Part shown: positions 45,843 to 58,615 of the stretch, in pieces
Layout: the number at the start of each line of letters is the position of its first letter
Numbering within the stretch: position 1 is the stretch's first letter
Source: Neopestalotiopsis rosae
Taxonomy: Eukaryota > Ascomycota > Sordariomycetes > Amphisphaeriales > Sporocadaceae
Direction: 5' to 3'
Assembly: GCA_023078685.1 (NCBI GenBank)
Contig: JALGAS010000008.1
Span: forward strand, 2,666,001-2,730,000
DNA length: 64,000 nucleotides
Translations under genes and position numbers: made by a program
The notes under the pieces: model-generated
The model's database searches: none
What the model was told of the DNA's origin: nothing
Seen by the model: the letters and a program-made list of their open reading frames with translations, nothing else

Positions 45843-48030
45843 TTACTAAGTCTTGTGTTAGCTGGTGTCTCTGATTTATGTAGGTGTAGACAAGTCGAGA
45901 ACTTACAACTTCGATCCATCTGGCCATCCACTTCTCGTTGGCAGCCTTGGCCTCATCAACCAAGCCAAGTTCCAGAAGAAGCTGAATGGCACCACGGACT
46001 CCAGACTCGAGAGCCGAGGCAATCCAAGCGTGGGTATACGAGGTCTGCTCTCCAACAAAGATCATCTAGAATAGCTGTTAGCACATGCAGTTACCCCATT
46101 ATGTCTATCAAAGGATGCCACTTACGTTGTTGTAGGTCTTGAAGTACTCGGGAATGTAGAGCTCGTGCTGGCCAATCTTGGGGCTGGCCCAACTGCCCTT
46201 CTCGTAGGGGTCGAGCATCCAGCAGCGGCGGTTGTACTTGCCAGTGTACTGCTCGGCGGCCACGTCACCGTGGATCTCAATCATGGCGTCGAGAATGTAC
46301 TGCACGTGCTCCTCCTCCGAGACCGAGACCCAGCGGTTGCCCCACTGGTCGCCCGAGATGTAGCTGGCCAGCATGGTGGCGGGGCCGGTTCCGTTGATGT
46401 TGTACGAAGGGTAGCAGACGCTGCCGACACCAGGGATATCGGTAGAGGTCGAGCAGCCACCGTAGATGGGGTTCTCATAGTGCTCCCAGAACCGGGTCGA
46501 GAACTCGAGAGCGACCTTGCAGGCAGCGGTGAAGGGCATCTCGTTGATAGCGTTGCTGATGGTGGCGGGCAGAGTGGGCAGTCTCCAACCCTGGATGACC
46601 GAGAAAGGCAGGGCCATGACGGCGTAGTCAAAGGTCTCGTTGGCCCACACGGCGCTGGGGCCGGAAGTCACGTTGGGGGCCTTCTTCTCGCGCCACTCAA
46701 GCTGCACCTTCTCGGTCTCAGGCAGCCACTTGACGCGCTCAATCGAGCGGCCCATGGTGGTAATGTTGTCCACAAGCGGGTGGAAAGACAGAGGCAGGCG
46801 GTTAAGACCACCGTCAATGGTCTTGTAGGAAGAGGCATCAAAGTACATACCCTCGTAGAGGGTGTCCCAGAAGGAAGTCTCAAAGTAACCTCCCGAAACA
46901 ATGTCAGTGTCATTCAGGTTGCCCTTGAGATAGTTGACCAAGAAGCCAAACTCGGACCAGTGGTCACCGTCCTGTCCATCCAAGCCACCAGCAAGGAAGT
47001 CCTTGTGAGCCTGGTGCATGTTGGTGGCCATGAGAGCAGTGAAGGTATCATTGGCCAGGATGGCGTTCATGGTGTTGGAGAGCTCAGTAGTCGACTCGTT
47101 GTCCTCTAGGGTAATGGCCAGGGACGAGTTGTCGGCAATCTGAGCCAGAGTAGGAGGGAGACCAGAGTCAAGCTTGATGCCGTCGTAGTAGTAAAGACCG
47201 TTGTTACTCGACTGCAACCAGGGGATGAAGTCGACGCTCCAGTTGCTGGCATGGTTGTTGAGCTTGTTCATCTCTTCGGCAAGCTGGAAAACCATCTGGT
47301 GATCGGTAATGTTGAGAGTGTCGTTGCCCATGGTCAACGTAGCGGGGAAACGCATGGGGCCCATCTCCTGGTAGGAGTAGTCGAAAGGTCCACCAGAGAG
47401 GTACTCGGTGTGGACACGGCCACCGAGACGCTGAGAAGCCTCAATGATCTTGATGTTCTCCATGCCCGACTGCTGAAGGACGAGGTAGGTCATCAAACCA
47501 GCCATACCGGCACCGACAATGGCAATCTCCTTGCTCTTGGCAGTGGACACGTCGACGGCGCTGAGGTTCTTGCTCTCGAGCAGAGCGACACCATCGAACC
47601 ACGGACCCAGGGTGTCAATGCCGGTCTCATTGGTCATGGCGATGCTGTACTCGCCGCGCTTCTTCATGGCTCGCTTGTTAGGCTGGAAGCTCTGCGAAGT
47701 GCTGCGGCCGACCAGAGAGCCATCGGCACTCCAGGCGGAGATACAGCCCTCAGTAGTGACATCCTTAGGAATAAGCCAAACAAGTCTGGAGTCATAGTTG
47801 CGGTGGTTGCTGCGTCCAACGACGTGGTGAGCGTCACGCAGCTCCTTGGCGGAACAGGAACCGTAGGTGTAGGTGACGTCGCCCTCTACAGCCTCGTCGT
47901 AGCGGACGTGGACGTTGGCGAGGTGAGAGTCAAGCTTGGACCTGGTCTCGATCTTGACCGGAAGCCCAGAGACGGGGCTTCCGAGCGCTCGGCCCGCAAG
48001 GAGGGCAAGGGAAACAGGAAGGAAGCGCAT
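45843..48030 (-). CDS. Secreted L-amino acid oxidase (flavin monoamine oxidase family)
   Basis: Model: complement(join(45843..45845,45907..46065,46126..48030)), 688 aa. A signal peptide (MRFLPVSLALLAGRALGS) indicates secretion. The FAD-binding dinucleotide motif is IVGAGMAGL at about 171-179, followed by EASQRLGGRVHT, the family's second FAD element. A GEQTSYTHAWIASALESG block near the end is the conserved C-terminal FAD contact and lies on the second exon. The enzyme oxidises L-amino acids to keto acids with release of ammonia and hydrogen peroxide; secreted fungal forms serve nitrogen supply and antibiosis. The end is ambiguous: splicing at 45846-45906 gives WIEV followed at once by TAA, while reading through gives 46 more residues to 45766. 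Confidence 0.92.
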
Positions 48031-50120
48031 CTTGAAGGAGGTTCTCGCTGACTTGGCAAAGAGCTTGGCCAGACCATTCTCGAATCAAGACCGGCTCCGT
48101 CGACTTATATATCTCACCCTGCGTTGTCATCCTGCCTTGCCTCCTCTCCATTGAGCAATCATCAGTCAGCAGTATAAACCCTGGTCGAGTCTCCTCCCAG
48201 CATATCGGCGCCATCGGAGCAACGAGAACCCCGTCGCATCCCCATTGTCTGTTCTGCGCATACTGCAAGGTGACCTGCGTTGATCGACGACATCATCTCA
48301 GTTATCGCACAGAAGATGTCCTCTCAGCATGCCATTGGACAAAAGAGTCGACGCTGGCCAATGACAGAGCATACTGTCTATACAGGGTTCTTTTGGTGGC
48401 CCCGGCCGGTAGTCGGTCCTTCGGTCACTGCCGCGCTGCGTGGAAATCGTCTTTATCTCTTGGCATTCGGATGGTCTAAAGCTTGACCCACTCGCCAACT
48501 GCTGCTTCAGTGCTCTTCTCTGCTGCTCCTGGGATCCAGGTAGATCCGGCCCCTTGGGTGGGTGCGCGTCATGTCGGAATTTCCCTCCCCAGCATGACCG
48601 GGGTCTCTGCCAGTAACAATCGGTGAGGGCATTGCCAGTATGGGGGGAAATGGTAGTTGGGAAGGGAAAGCCGAAGCCGCTTTTTGTGGGGGTGCGAGCC
48701 GATGGGGTCCTCCCATTCGAGTCTTCCCCCGGATCTCCGCTCAAGACTAGTGCTTCCGTTATCAGCGCTCGTTGACTAATAGCTCTTCACTGTCCACCAG
48801 CCTGAGCATACATAGGCATTATCGGTATCGTGCCGACGAAAGCTGGTGTAACGTACGGCTCTGGGTTATCTAGTGTAACCGGGATACTTTCCTGTTTACT
48901 GATTGATACGCTGATCTCTACCGCGCGGTTCAAGCTATTGGTCACTCGAATTGCAAAACCATGTCAGACGCTGGCATGGTTTTGCTGAGATACCAGGCAA
49001 ACTTTTTCCTCGTACTGATTAGATGATATGACAGCCATCTAGCCGAGTCTCGGCTTCGGGCGCCCTTCCGTTGACGACTTGACAGTGAAAGTGACGGGCG
49101 CGCAGTCATTGTCAGAATCGACCGCTTATACCTACCCAAGTACAAAGCAGGCAGAGCTGGTACGTATACCGACTGGGCATCAATATCATTCACTTACAAA
49201 TTGAATATTGCAATACTTTCTCGGCATCAGCCGAGCTTCTCGGCCGGGGAATGGGGCTTGATGCGCGGAGCTTTCCCCATGGGATCCTATTTGCTCAAGA
49301 TCTGGCTAGAAAGGAACTTCCTCGGGGTCTTGTCTTATCAGAACATCGAATCACAAACGACCCGAGGGTCTCGCTCTGACTGGCTTGCAATTGTCCCGCT
49401 TCTAGACTTAGCGGTACGATTTTGACCTGTCTCTTGTTATTATTGTATGAGTGGCATGGTCTGATGCCTGGCCATTTTTTGTGCTATGCGACAATTTCGA
49501 AGTTGACGAAGCAAAAACTGTCCACGACTCTCAATTTGGCTGCCTAAATGTCATGCGACATTGTACTCTTCAAATTCCCCCCAGACCTGCAAGATCCGTA
49601 TGAGCACTAATCATTGAATGCATACGTGTAAAGGTACACACGCCAGTAAGCACTTGCATTACCAGGATTGAACGACAATTGCTTCTTATTGCGACCATCT
49701 CCGTGCCGTGACGAATGCAGCAGCTCCGAATTGATCTTGAACAGTACGTTCCATAAACACCAGTGTGCTGCTGAAGACGATGACCAAGTCAGGCAATCTG
49801 ACGCTCCATCAAGCGGAAAATATTTCTAGCTTACAACCCAGGCAAATGTATCGAGATGCACTGCCGCCAATACAAACTTTCTGGTCAGCCTGATCCTTTC
49901 GGCCACGACCAGTGTCGTGTAACGACGACTGCGGCACAAATAAGAAAGCAAGTCAAGACAAAAACAAGAGACTATTCATCGCAGAAAAGCCTCAAGAAGC
50001 TGTTTCATTCCGGGTTCCGAGAATTGCAGCATTGGTACCTATCGGGTTTGCTTCCAAGTGCATGAGAAACTGATCCGCGCCACAGTGAACAAGCTGACGG
50101 GCTTAATTTGATTTACCCAA
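48031..50120. other. Intergenic region, 2.1 kb, no gene seen
   Basis: Promoter DNA of the L-amino acid oxidase at its left edge, then about 2 kb to the 3' end of the FtsJ-type gene. Only short overlapping frames without domain signal. Confidence 0.5.
48105..48111 (-). promoter_or_regulatory. TATA box of the L-amino acid oxidase gene
   Basis: TATATAA on the minus strand, about 75 bp ahead of the ATG at 48030, a suitable distance for a fungal TATA box with a short leader. Confidence 0.5.
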
Positions 50121-52100
50121 CTACTCATCATCCAGTGGCGCGGTGTCTTGCTTGCGGCGCCATGACTTGGCACTGCCATGGTCTGCAGTTGATGACATGG
50201 CATTGGCGTTGCTCGAAAAATTACCGACAGGCTTACCGATTCCATAAGCATGAACTCTATGGGTGGCAAACACTGGACGGTCGAGCGTCGGAGTTGAGGT
50301 TTGCATGTCGTTGGAACCACGGCTCCTCCAACTATTCGTATCCATGGCCGTTGTCATGTGCGGTTTGGCACCCCAGAGATGACGCGGCGGCGGAGCAGGA
50401 GTACCATCTCCAGACACGGAATCGTGGCTCACGTCAGAGTCCTTGCCGAGTAACGAGCTTCTACGACGCTGCGGTGCGACATAGTGATCAGTCTTCTCGG
50501 TTGAGATGGGTTGGGCGTTCTCGGGGTCTGGATTGCGAGGTCGCCAGTCAAGCTTGTTTCTGAAGTCGCCGGTCGTGCCTCGAGAATTGGGAGTGTACCT
50601 CGGCTTTGGGTTGAATTTTTCATTCTCGAAACGATAAGGTCGGCCAGTGTTGAAAGGTTTGTTCAGGAGTGCATCTGTCTGGATCTTCCAAATTGGTTCT
50701 GCCTAAAGACACCGCAGTAAGTATTGTGGCGTAGAACGAAAATACGTGTAATGCTGCCATAGCGATCGATTACGTGCAGTGAAAGAGGGCATTATCTGTA
50801 CATACCAATTGAATCAATCGTGGACCGAAGTTCTCGACAACGTCTTGGGCTGCCCTAATACGCTCAGGGTCGTTATGATCAAGCATGGTCTTCTGCTGAG
50901 AGGAGTGTATGTCTAGAGTTGCTTCGCGCCATTGTCGCTTCCATTCCTGGACCGCCTGAGTTGCTACCGGACTGTCGATCTGTACATCCTTAGCAACCAT
51001 GTAGAAGGAAGACCGAGCACCGTGGATAGAAACAGGTTTGTACACGGAAATCTTGGACATCTTGCTGAACAGGTGGAGAAGCTTTGCCGTCTCAAGACGC
51101 TTAATCTTGTGAAAGCGACAGACTAGGGTACCGCCGTTCTTGAGTCTTTGAAAGGCAAGGACAAGCTGAGACGTCAATAGACGAATGCCCTCCTTGATTT
51201 CGCGGTATTCCGCTCGCTTATGGATTCGCAGGACGTTTCCATCGCAGAAGACAAGGCCAAATTCGAAACCTTCGTATGGACGTAGCGTTGAGAATTGGGA
51301 AATGTCCGGATGATCAGCTGGAATGTCTGTTACGCCCATCTCTGCTGAGAGCATAGTGATGTCTATCCAATGGACTTGAATGCGAGTAGCGTATCGCTCA
51401 TCGATGCACAGTGGATGTCCGCCCTTCTCGACGGGCAGTGAGACGCCATATGCTTGCGAGTTTGGGGCATTTGCTAGGATCGTTCCTGAAAAGCCTCCTG
51501 GCGACATGCAAAGGTCAAGGAATCTTGCATCACCAGACGCTTCCAAATTCATGGACAGGTTATGTAATCTGTCCATATCTTGACCTATGAAGTGCATCTG
51601 CTCGTGGAACTTGCGCTGTACAACTGTGGTCACATTGTCGGCCGACTCTTGAAGTATCGAGAAGTGCTTGTCAGCTTCTTCATTGGCCCAGCCCTATGAG
51701 AGAGTACTTGGTTAGTCTCTGGACTTCTCATGAACCTACCCACGGCTAACCTTGTTTCTTTCGATGGTTGCTCGAAGATAGTCTTTGTTGCTCTTCAAAT
51801 AATCGTGGAGAATGGGGCTGCAGGGATCTCAAGTTAGCTAATTCCTAGTATCAGGGAAGACACGGAGCCTTGGGCTCTTTGGACGTACTGTATTGTGATG
51901 GCCTGGAGTCGCTCGTCACCCAGCTTCGAATTGACGATGTCTAGCTGCTCGAGGAGGCTGGCCAAGTCGACTGAATCAGCAGTGTTGGGGTGATCAACGC
52001 TGTCATCAAGGAGGCTCTGCTTTCTCGCGCGCATCTTGATGATCCCATCATGACCATCTACGCGCTGCGGAGAGTGCATTATCGGCAGATGCTCCATCAT
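50121..52100 (-). CDS. FtsJ/RrmJ-type SAM-dependent methyltransferase domain protein
   Basis: Model: complement(join(50121..50702,50806..51693,51751..51817,51889..52100)), 582 aa, phases consistent. The SAM-binding motif I is FLDLCMSPGGFSG, as in FtsJ enzymes; FGLVFCDGN is the motif IV region, and FQRLKNGGTLVCRFHKI matches the following strand. FtsJ enzymes methylate ribose 2'-OH of RNA; the usual K-D-K-E tetrad is not obvious here, so activity is uncertain. The C-terminal 190 residues are hydrophilic, Pro/Ser/Arg-rich and probably disordered. Start chosen at ATG 52100; the frame remains open upstream to 52364 but that part does not look conserved. Confidence 0.8.
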
Positions 52101-52843
52101 AGGCAAAAGATCGCCAGTGCAAGACAACGGAAGAGGGCACTGAAGTTGGACCAACGGTAAAGAGGTTAATCTCAGACGAGACCAATAAAGTATTGTGTTG
52201 GGAAGAATGATATGGTTACTCAACGATCTTGCATGGTGCTGTCCAAAGGAGGGACTATGCGCAGGAAGTTGTGTGCAGTGTACAGCTGGTTTCCAGTACA
52301 GGTGTCTGGTCAGCAGGTTTGGGTGTGGACAACAGGTGACTGAAAGCAACTTGATACAAGCCATGGACCTGGCATCAGGCCCCAGTATTTCGAGTTGGGG
52401 GATTATTCCATTGGACTAATTGGACGACGACAATATGTGAGAGGCAGCAGGGGCAGTTGCGCCTGCTAATATTTAGTAGAAGGAATGACCTACATGACTC
52501 CTACATTACAAACACAATACAACCGTTTGTGTCGTTTTGTCCGTTTGTAGAATATGCTAGTTGATGCCCTTTGCAGGACAAAGGCACTTGCACATCTCAC
52601 CAGAGTCACTGTGAAAAATCCAGACATCATCTCGCTATCTAGTGGAACCGTAAATGAAGTCAATGAAAAGAATTATCAGTGTCTACTCCTGGTATCTAGA
52701 GACGTTGAGTCTATCCAGTCTGCCCATCCGACGCAGCTTTGACATCCGAGTTGATCAGAAGAGATCTATGCTTAGTATGCAATACCTAAAACCCAAACGC
52801 CTGAATGCAATGAGATTACCCTGGTCTCCATGTCCCTCACTGT
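52101..52843. other. Intergenic region, 0.7 kb, no gene seen
   Basis: Upstream DNA of the FtsJ-type gene and downstream DNA of cystathionine beta-synthase, both on the minus strand. Nothing recognisable. Confidence 0.5.
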
Positions 52844-54424
52844 CTAGTGCTTGCTCTGCTTGACCATCCAGGTGAGAAGGTCAACCTTTGTCACGATAGC
52901 CAAGGGCTTGCTAAGCGCCTTGTCACCCTCCGCACTAGTCTCCGTGACTACGGCAGCACTGTTCCACTCGAAGAAATGGCTGAGCTCGGTCAGAGGTGTA
53001 TCTTTGGTGATCTCGACGAACTGGCGGCGCTGTTTGCCACGGCCCTTGCGGGGATCGGTAACAACCTCATCCAGACGACCAAAATCAAACATGACATCCT
53101 TGACCGGACTGTCGCCAGTGGCTCGGCCACGCGAGATATAGCTGAGAAGGTTACCCAAAGTGACAAGTCCAACAAGCTTGCCGCCGGGACCGGACAAAAC
53201 GGGCAATTGATCAAATCCCTTATCCCGCATAGTCTCAATCGCATCGGAGCAAAGTTGAGTTGCAACGACCGATGTGACTGGCTTGAGTCTGAGCGAACTG
53301 ACAGTGGCGCCGGCATAGGGGTCGTGGTCCTTCTTTGTTGGGTTTCCGTTGGCAACGGCCTGCTTGGCCGCCTCATCTACCTCTGGCAGCAGGTCGTTTG
53401 CTGCGAGCCAGTCGTCATCGGCAAACTTGCTGAGATAGCTTCTGATGCTATCGGGCAGGATGACAACGACAACGTCTCCCTTGCCAAGGCCCAGGTCCTT
53501 GACAGCCTTGACCATGCCGGCCATGGCGCTGCCAGAACTACCACCGACGAGGAGACCTTCCTCGGCAATCAGGCGTCGAGCAAGCTTGAAACTCTCCCTG
53601 TCGTCGGTCTTGTACCACTTATCAACCAGCTCTCTGTCCAAGACATCGGGAATAAAGTCGTATCCGATACCCTCCACCTTGTATGGTTCGTCCTTGTGGT
53701 CGTCATTCAAGGCCTCTGGTAGTGCCAGGATACTGCCTTGAGGGTCTGCTGCCACAATCTTGACGTCCTTGCTGTGCTTGCGGATTCCCTTGGCCAGGCC
53801 GGTAATCGTGCCTCCCGTACCAGCACCAGCTACTACACAGTTCAGCTTACCGCCCGTCTGGTGCCAGATCTCCTCTGCCGTGCCGAATTCGTGTGCCATG
53901 GGGTTGTCCTGGTTCGAGTACTGGTCGAGGATGTGGGCATTGGGGATCTCCTTGACCAATCGTCGGGCGACTCCAATGTGGGACTCGGGGGCGTCCCAAG
54001 CGGCCTGCGTAGGAGTTCTGATGATCGTGGCGCCCAAGGCACGCAGGACGCTGACTTTCTCGGCCGACATCTTCTCGGGCAGTGTGATGATGGTCTTGTA
54101 ACCCTTGATGGCACCGACGAGTGCTAGACCGATACCAGTGTTGCCGCTTGTGGGCTCGATCAGAGTATCACCGGGCTTTATTCTTCCAGAGCGCTCGGCC
54201 TCCTCGATCATGCGAAGAGCGATGCGGTCCTTGACGGAACCGCCGGCGTTGAAGAGCTCAACCTTGGCGTAGACATCGCACTCGATACCCAAGGATTGCG
54301 GGATCTTGTTCAGTCGTACGAGGGGTGTGTTACCGATGAGTTGGGTCGCAGATAGAACAGCTGCCGGAGGCGGCGGGCGGTGGGGGATCGACGCGGCACC
54401 ATTGGTGCCATTCGAGGCAGTCAT
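52844..54424 (-). CDS. cys4: Cystathionine beta-synthase
   Basis: Single exon, 526 aa, the usual length for the fungal enzyme. It condenses serine and homocysteine to cystathionine in the cytosolic transsulfuration pathway. The PLP-binding Lys is K65 in AGGSVKDRIA. The substrate and phosphate loops appear as EPTSGNTGIG and GAGTGGTITGLAKGI. SGSAMAG lies near the end of the catalytic core. Two CBS domains occupy the C-terminal third (from about residue 370), with a linker containing HDPYAGATVSSL. No N-terminal heme-binding segment like that of vertebrate CBS is present, as in yeast. ATG at 54424 is the first in frame. Confidence 0.96.
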   Translation of the reverse strand: MTASNGTNGAASIPHRPPPPAAVLSATQLIGNTPLVRLNKIPQSLGIECDVYAKVELFNAGGSVKDRIALRMIEEAERSGRIKPGDTLIEPTSGNTGIGLALVGAIKGYKTIITLPEKMSAEKVSVLRALGATIIRTPTQAAWDAPESHIGVARRLVKEIPNAHILDQYSNQDNPMAHEFGTAEEIWHQTGGKLNCVVAGAGTGGTITGLAKGIRKHSKDVKIVAADPQGSILALPEALNDDHKDEPYKVEGIGYDFIPDVLDRELVDKWYKTDDRESFKLARRLIAEEGLLVGGSSGSAMAGMVKAVKDLGLGKGDVVVVILPDSIRSYLSKFADDDWLAANDLLPEVDEAAKQAVANGNPTKKDHDPYAGATVSSLRLKPVTSVVATQLCSDAIETMRDKGFDQLPVLSGPGGKLVGLVTLGNLLSYISRGRATGDSPVKDVMFDFGRLDEVVTDPRKGRGKQRRQFVEITKDTPLTELSHFFEWNSAAVVTETSAEGDKALSKPLAIVTKVDLLTWMVKQSKH

Positions 54425-56705
54425 TTTGGCGATGTGATGGTGTGATGTCGAATAGCAAATGATTTGCTTTTTTTGTTGGTGTCTTCGTTGGAGGCTTGAA
54501 TGAGAGATGCCAGATTGCTAAATCTGCTTACAGCGGTGATGAGGCGAGTCAGAAAAGGAATGTCGCAAAGTCGTACGCCCAGAACGCCATTTGAGAAGAT
54601 TTGCCCCGCCAATGCCGATGGTAGGCGATGGAGACCGTCAAGGGTCTTTTCTCCAAGCCTTAGTTCACTAACCGTGGACTGGTTCCACAATCACATGTTA
54701 CCTTACCACGAGTCTTGGGGAGCATGCGACGACCTCAAAACTGCATTTCAATCTACACGATGTGCCAAGTTCTTCTCAAGACGAAGGCTCAAAGTTGCGT
54801 ACAATATTGTTCTCCATGGGAAACACTCTAATCAGGTGGAACCCTGCACAAGTTCATGCTGGCAACGTGCACGCAGATTCTACTTGGAGCACTTGTTTGT
54901 CAATTGATTAAGACAATGGTATGATATTTTCCAGTAACATGAACTCGACTTATCAGCTTGATATTTGATGCGAATTCACTCATGTCGTGTTGCAGAAGCG
55001 AGAGGCTCGACAACAACCATTTGTATCAACTAGTCTCCATTAATGTTGTTCGTTGAGTTCATTTCAACTACTTGTGAACTTTGATTTTATTCAGTCGGAT
55101 TCGCTCTACGTAGAAGAGACTAAATAATCGATCATGATAGAGCAGAGATGAGATGCCCAGCCTCACCGATACTTGAATAAGAGACAGACAACTGCAAAGT
55201 CACAGAGCTAGAGACAAATTCGCCATTGACAATTGCAAACTCAAGCAAGACGAGTCGAGTAAAAGGTCATCATAAGTGGCCGGGAGCTACTGCTTTATCG
55301 TATCGAGTGAAGAAGACAGCTGTTCACGATGTATACTGAATACGGGAGTTCATCTGGTCATGTTGATTACGAGGACGAAAAAAATTTACGAGGACACCAG
55401 AGGTAAAGACGAGAAACGAGGCGAGAGAGCAAAAATATAATTCATATCTTATGGGGAAGGAACACTTGAACTCGATGTTCTTTAACCCGAGCACCTGCAC
55501 CCAATGTTACATCAATTGCCACTTGATGCTTCAAATGGAATAACCAACATTAGTACAAGAGACAGACACAAGACAAATAAATGAGAATAGATAAATCTAA
55601 TAAATCTAGTTGAATCGTTTGATTATTAACCAGCTACGAAAGCACAGTCCAGCGGATACGACGTGGGACTGTGGCTCAGTGGTGGTATGCGCGCTACCTA
55701 CACTGTTGAGGACGCTGGCTAGGAAAAGCAGGGACTCTTGACGCCCGTGGTAGATGGGTAAATGATACTGCAATTGATTTTCCGGGTGGAATCGTCACAT
55801 GTGGATTGTCCGCATCGTGGGGATCCGCCACTTTTTGCTGGTTTTCTTTTCTTCTGTCTTCCCATTCTTCTTCCTAGAAGCCTCGAATAATGTTGACGAC
55901 CAGCTCTTGTCTTTATTTCCATCCTTCCTATGAGATTCGAAAATAATACAAACTTTTTCCCCAATCCTTTTTGCGCCTTGCTGTTTTCTAAATTCGGATA
56001 GCTGCTGGCCGTATAACAGACAAGACATATTCCTCTGGATAATTGAAGAGCAGATATGGCCGCTCATAGCATACAATAGAAAAACATAAGAAAACAAAGC
56101 AGAAGGTTAGACCGTTATTAATCCAGAAGAAATGGATCTCAATGAGTTGGGTCATGATAGGCGTGCAGCGCCAGCAATTTAACTAATCATGTTCTGGGCG
56201 AATCGTGCAGTGGCGCAGAACGCCTGTCCACTGCTGACTGATGAAGTGGCCCAGAAGACGCAATGAGATTAATATCGACTACTTAGAGAGGATCTCGATA
56301 TGTTTCAAAAGACAGATTGAGATTCACTCGTATCGAAGGTGGCGACATCAGCTGCGACGGATTTCCGATCGCAATCCCAAGGGCTCGGTGGTGGGTGTGT
56401 TTTTGAGTTTCCCCCCCCTTTTTTTCTTGATCCGTGTAGACAGCCCTAATCTGGACGCAATTGACTTTTCTCCGACTTTAATACACTATTGTTATATCGC
56501 CATTCACATATGCTCGCTATTGCTCGAGTTGGGTCGATGGACTTCTTTGTTGTTGGCAACCGGATGCGGCAAATGGCCCACGACAAAGACTATTCTGTGC
56601 TGGTATCACAGTCTTGCTTCGACTTGAATACTTGGTCATAATTATCGTGCGAGAAAGAATAATTCTTTAGTGGTTGACATATTTCATGACTGACATTGCT
56701 CACCC
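54425..56705. other. Intergenic region, 2.3 kb, no gene seen
   Basis: Divergent upstream DNA of cystathionine beta-synthase (minus) and a multi-pass membrane protein gene (plus). It contains a tRNA-like A-box match at about 55670 that I rejected. No coding-like frame. Confidence 0.5.
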
Positions 56706-58216
56706 ATGGATGGACCACACCAGGCACGCCCAGGTGATCACGCTCGCCGTGTCCCACCTGCAGTACGCAACCCACATGTCGAAGACGCAGAAGAAGAAGA
56801 CGAAAACCCAGTTGAAGACGAATTGGAATTTGAAGTAAGTGAGATGGACTACATATTTACAACTCTTCAGTGCTGAGACGAAATTCACAGGGTGATCCCG
56901 ACACTGAACAAACAATACAAATCCCCTCATGGACGACCGATCCCAAACCGGCTCCCTTTCCCTTCAACCTGACCACCACGACAGTATGTCTGGTACTTCA
57001 ACTCTTCCTAGTCCTAGTCAACCTCGAGACCCAGCACCAACTCCTGGTGCGGTACCAAATTTGGCGCTACCTTTTCGCCATTCTGCCGCGAGTCCTCCTC
57101 ACCACCGTCCTCGCCTTTGCCAGCACCGTCCTCTACGAAGGCGTCCTAGCCGACTTCGATGGTCCCTTACACGACTGCTGGCGTGCCCTGATCGTGATCC
57201 CACAGAGTCTGCTTCTGAAAGGCGTGGCGGCGGTCTGGCGCATCAATGTGCGCGTCCCACCGATGGAAAACAAGCTCGAGGAGCTCGAGCGTATGACTGA
57301 TGTCCTGCACAAGGGCGACGGCGCATGGGGCTTTGCTGCGGGCTTGTACGAGGTGCTCGCCACGGCCTGGAGCGTCTTCGCTACTTTTGTCGTCTTATTG
57401 TGGTATACCGCGGCGCGGCGTTTGTTGGGGGCGGGCTTCTTGTGGGCGGTCGAGGGTTCTGGGGTCTGGGGCGGGCGCAAGGTAATCGAGTTCATCAAGC
57501 AAGAGAAGATGTGGTTTGACGCGACGACGGCGCCCGACGATCTCTGGACGCCGCTTCAGAGATTGGCGGGACAGGCGGTGTTGCAGCTCGGAGCAGCCAC
57601 CGCATTGCTGCAGCTCATGTTTTTGTTTCGCTTTCAAGTACAGGAGGCTAAGGAGATTTACGAGAGCCCCGAGATGATTGCGCTGGTTCGCCCTAAAGCC
57701 GCCTACCTGCGCGCGACTGTGGTCCGCCTCTTGACGTATACAGCTTATCAGGTCATCCGGGGTATTATGCCGGCCAAAGTCTGGCAAGTCCTCCCTGGAC
57801 AGATCGTCAAGCAAGAGTTCATCAAGAGTTTCCGGCGCAGATCATTCCATCAGTTTTGTGTTGCGCCAGGCTCGACATCATGGTTCAATTTGAGGGGCGG
57901 GCAATGTCTGCAAGACTTTTCCTGGCTGTTGGCACTGTCCTTTTCAGTGCTCTTGACGCATATTGTGCTTCGTTACGTCACGAGGAAACTCGCTCGGGTC
58001 GGATGGTGGTGCTGCGAACAGTTCTTCGTGTGGCAGACATTGTGGATCGCACCCGTGGTGGCGCGGACGCGGCCGATATTCCTTGAACAGATGGACGCCG
58101 GTTTGATCTTGGACGAAACGGTGGAATGCCGGGTCTTTATGACTTTTATAGCTCCCGACTCCGGTCCGCTGCCCATGATGATACCGGGTGGTGGGAACGC
58201 GGAAGGTGTATGGTAA
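56706..58216 (+). CDS. Uncharacterised multi-pass membrane protein
   Basis: Model: join(56706..56834,56891..58216), 484 aa. Exon 1 encodes an acidic N-terminus (EDAEEEDENPVEDELEFE) and joins in phase 0 through a 56-bp intron to GDPDTEQTIQ. At least five hydrophobic segments are visible: near TTTVCLVLQLFLVLVNL, ILPRVLLTTVLAFASTVL, SVFATFVVLLWY, VLQLGAATALLQLMFLF and DFSWLLALSFSVLLTHIVL. The intervening parts are charged or aromatic. I do not recognise a family; transport or organelle-membrane function is possible. The gene is convergent with the carboxylesterase. Confidence 0.75.
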
Positions 58217-58615
58217 TCACGATTACGCACAGACAGGACGCGCGGATAGGTGGATCATTGGTTATATTAAGATATTAGAGACTATCAACCCTTCTATGAA
58301 GAGCATTAAGTAGACTTGTTAGTCATCAGTATTGATGACGCTGTTCTCTTCCAGGCAGAATCACCTTGGTAGTGGCCTTGACATCTACCTTGAACTTGCT
58401 GTCCTTACTTCCGCTGTGGCCACTTTTACTGCTTCCGGGCTTGCCATGACTTCCATGAGTGTGGTCAACATCACATGTCTTCTTTCCCATTCTACGTGAT
58501 ATATCATTAGTGTTATTCATTCATTATACTATGTACATAAAACCTTTCGTGGTTTTGCGTTTATATGGCCATATCTTCTCATTACGGCCGCCTGGGTGTT
58601 TAGGGATTCCTCCAC
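58217..58615. other. Convergent gap, 0.4 kb, with a small basic ORF
   Basis: On the minus strand, 58326-58520 holds a 64-codon frame containing DHTHGSHGKPGSSKSGHSGS and ending KVILPGREQRHQY. Its His/Ser/Lys-rich content could be a small real protein or chance. No splice extension is evident and I give it low weight. Confidence 0.3.

Noticed and set aside
46165..48051. Two long plus-strand frames (314 and 266 codons) opposite the L-amino acid oxidase
   Set aside because: Shadow frames of a strongly codon-biased gene, with no domains and no splice logic.
52847..53722. 291-codon plus-strand frame opposite cystathionine beta-synthase
   Set aside because: Antisense shadow of a well-supported gene.
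55660..55760. tRNA-like stretch with A-box TGGCTCAGTGG
   Set aside because: The A-box match is good, but the D-stem does not pair and no B-box with a T-stem follows at a proper distance.
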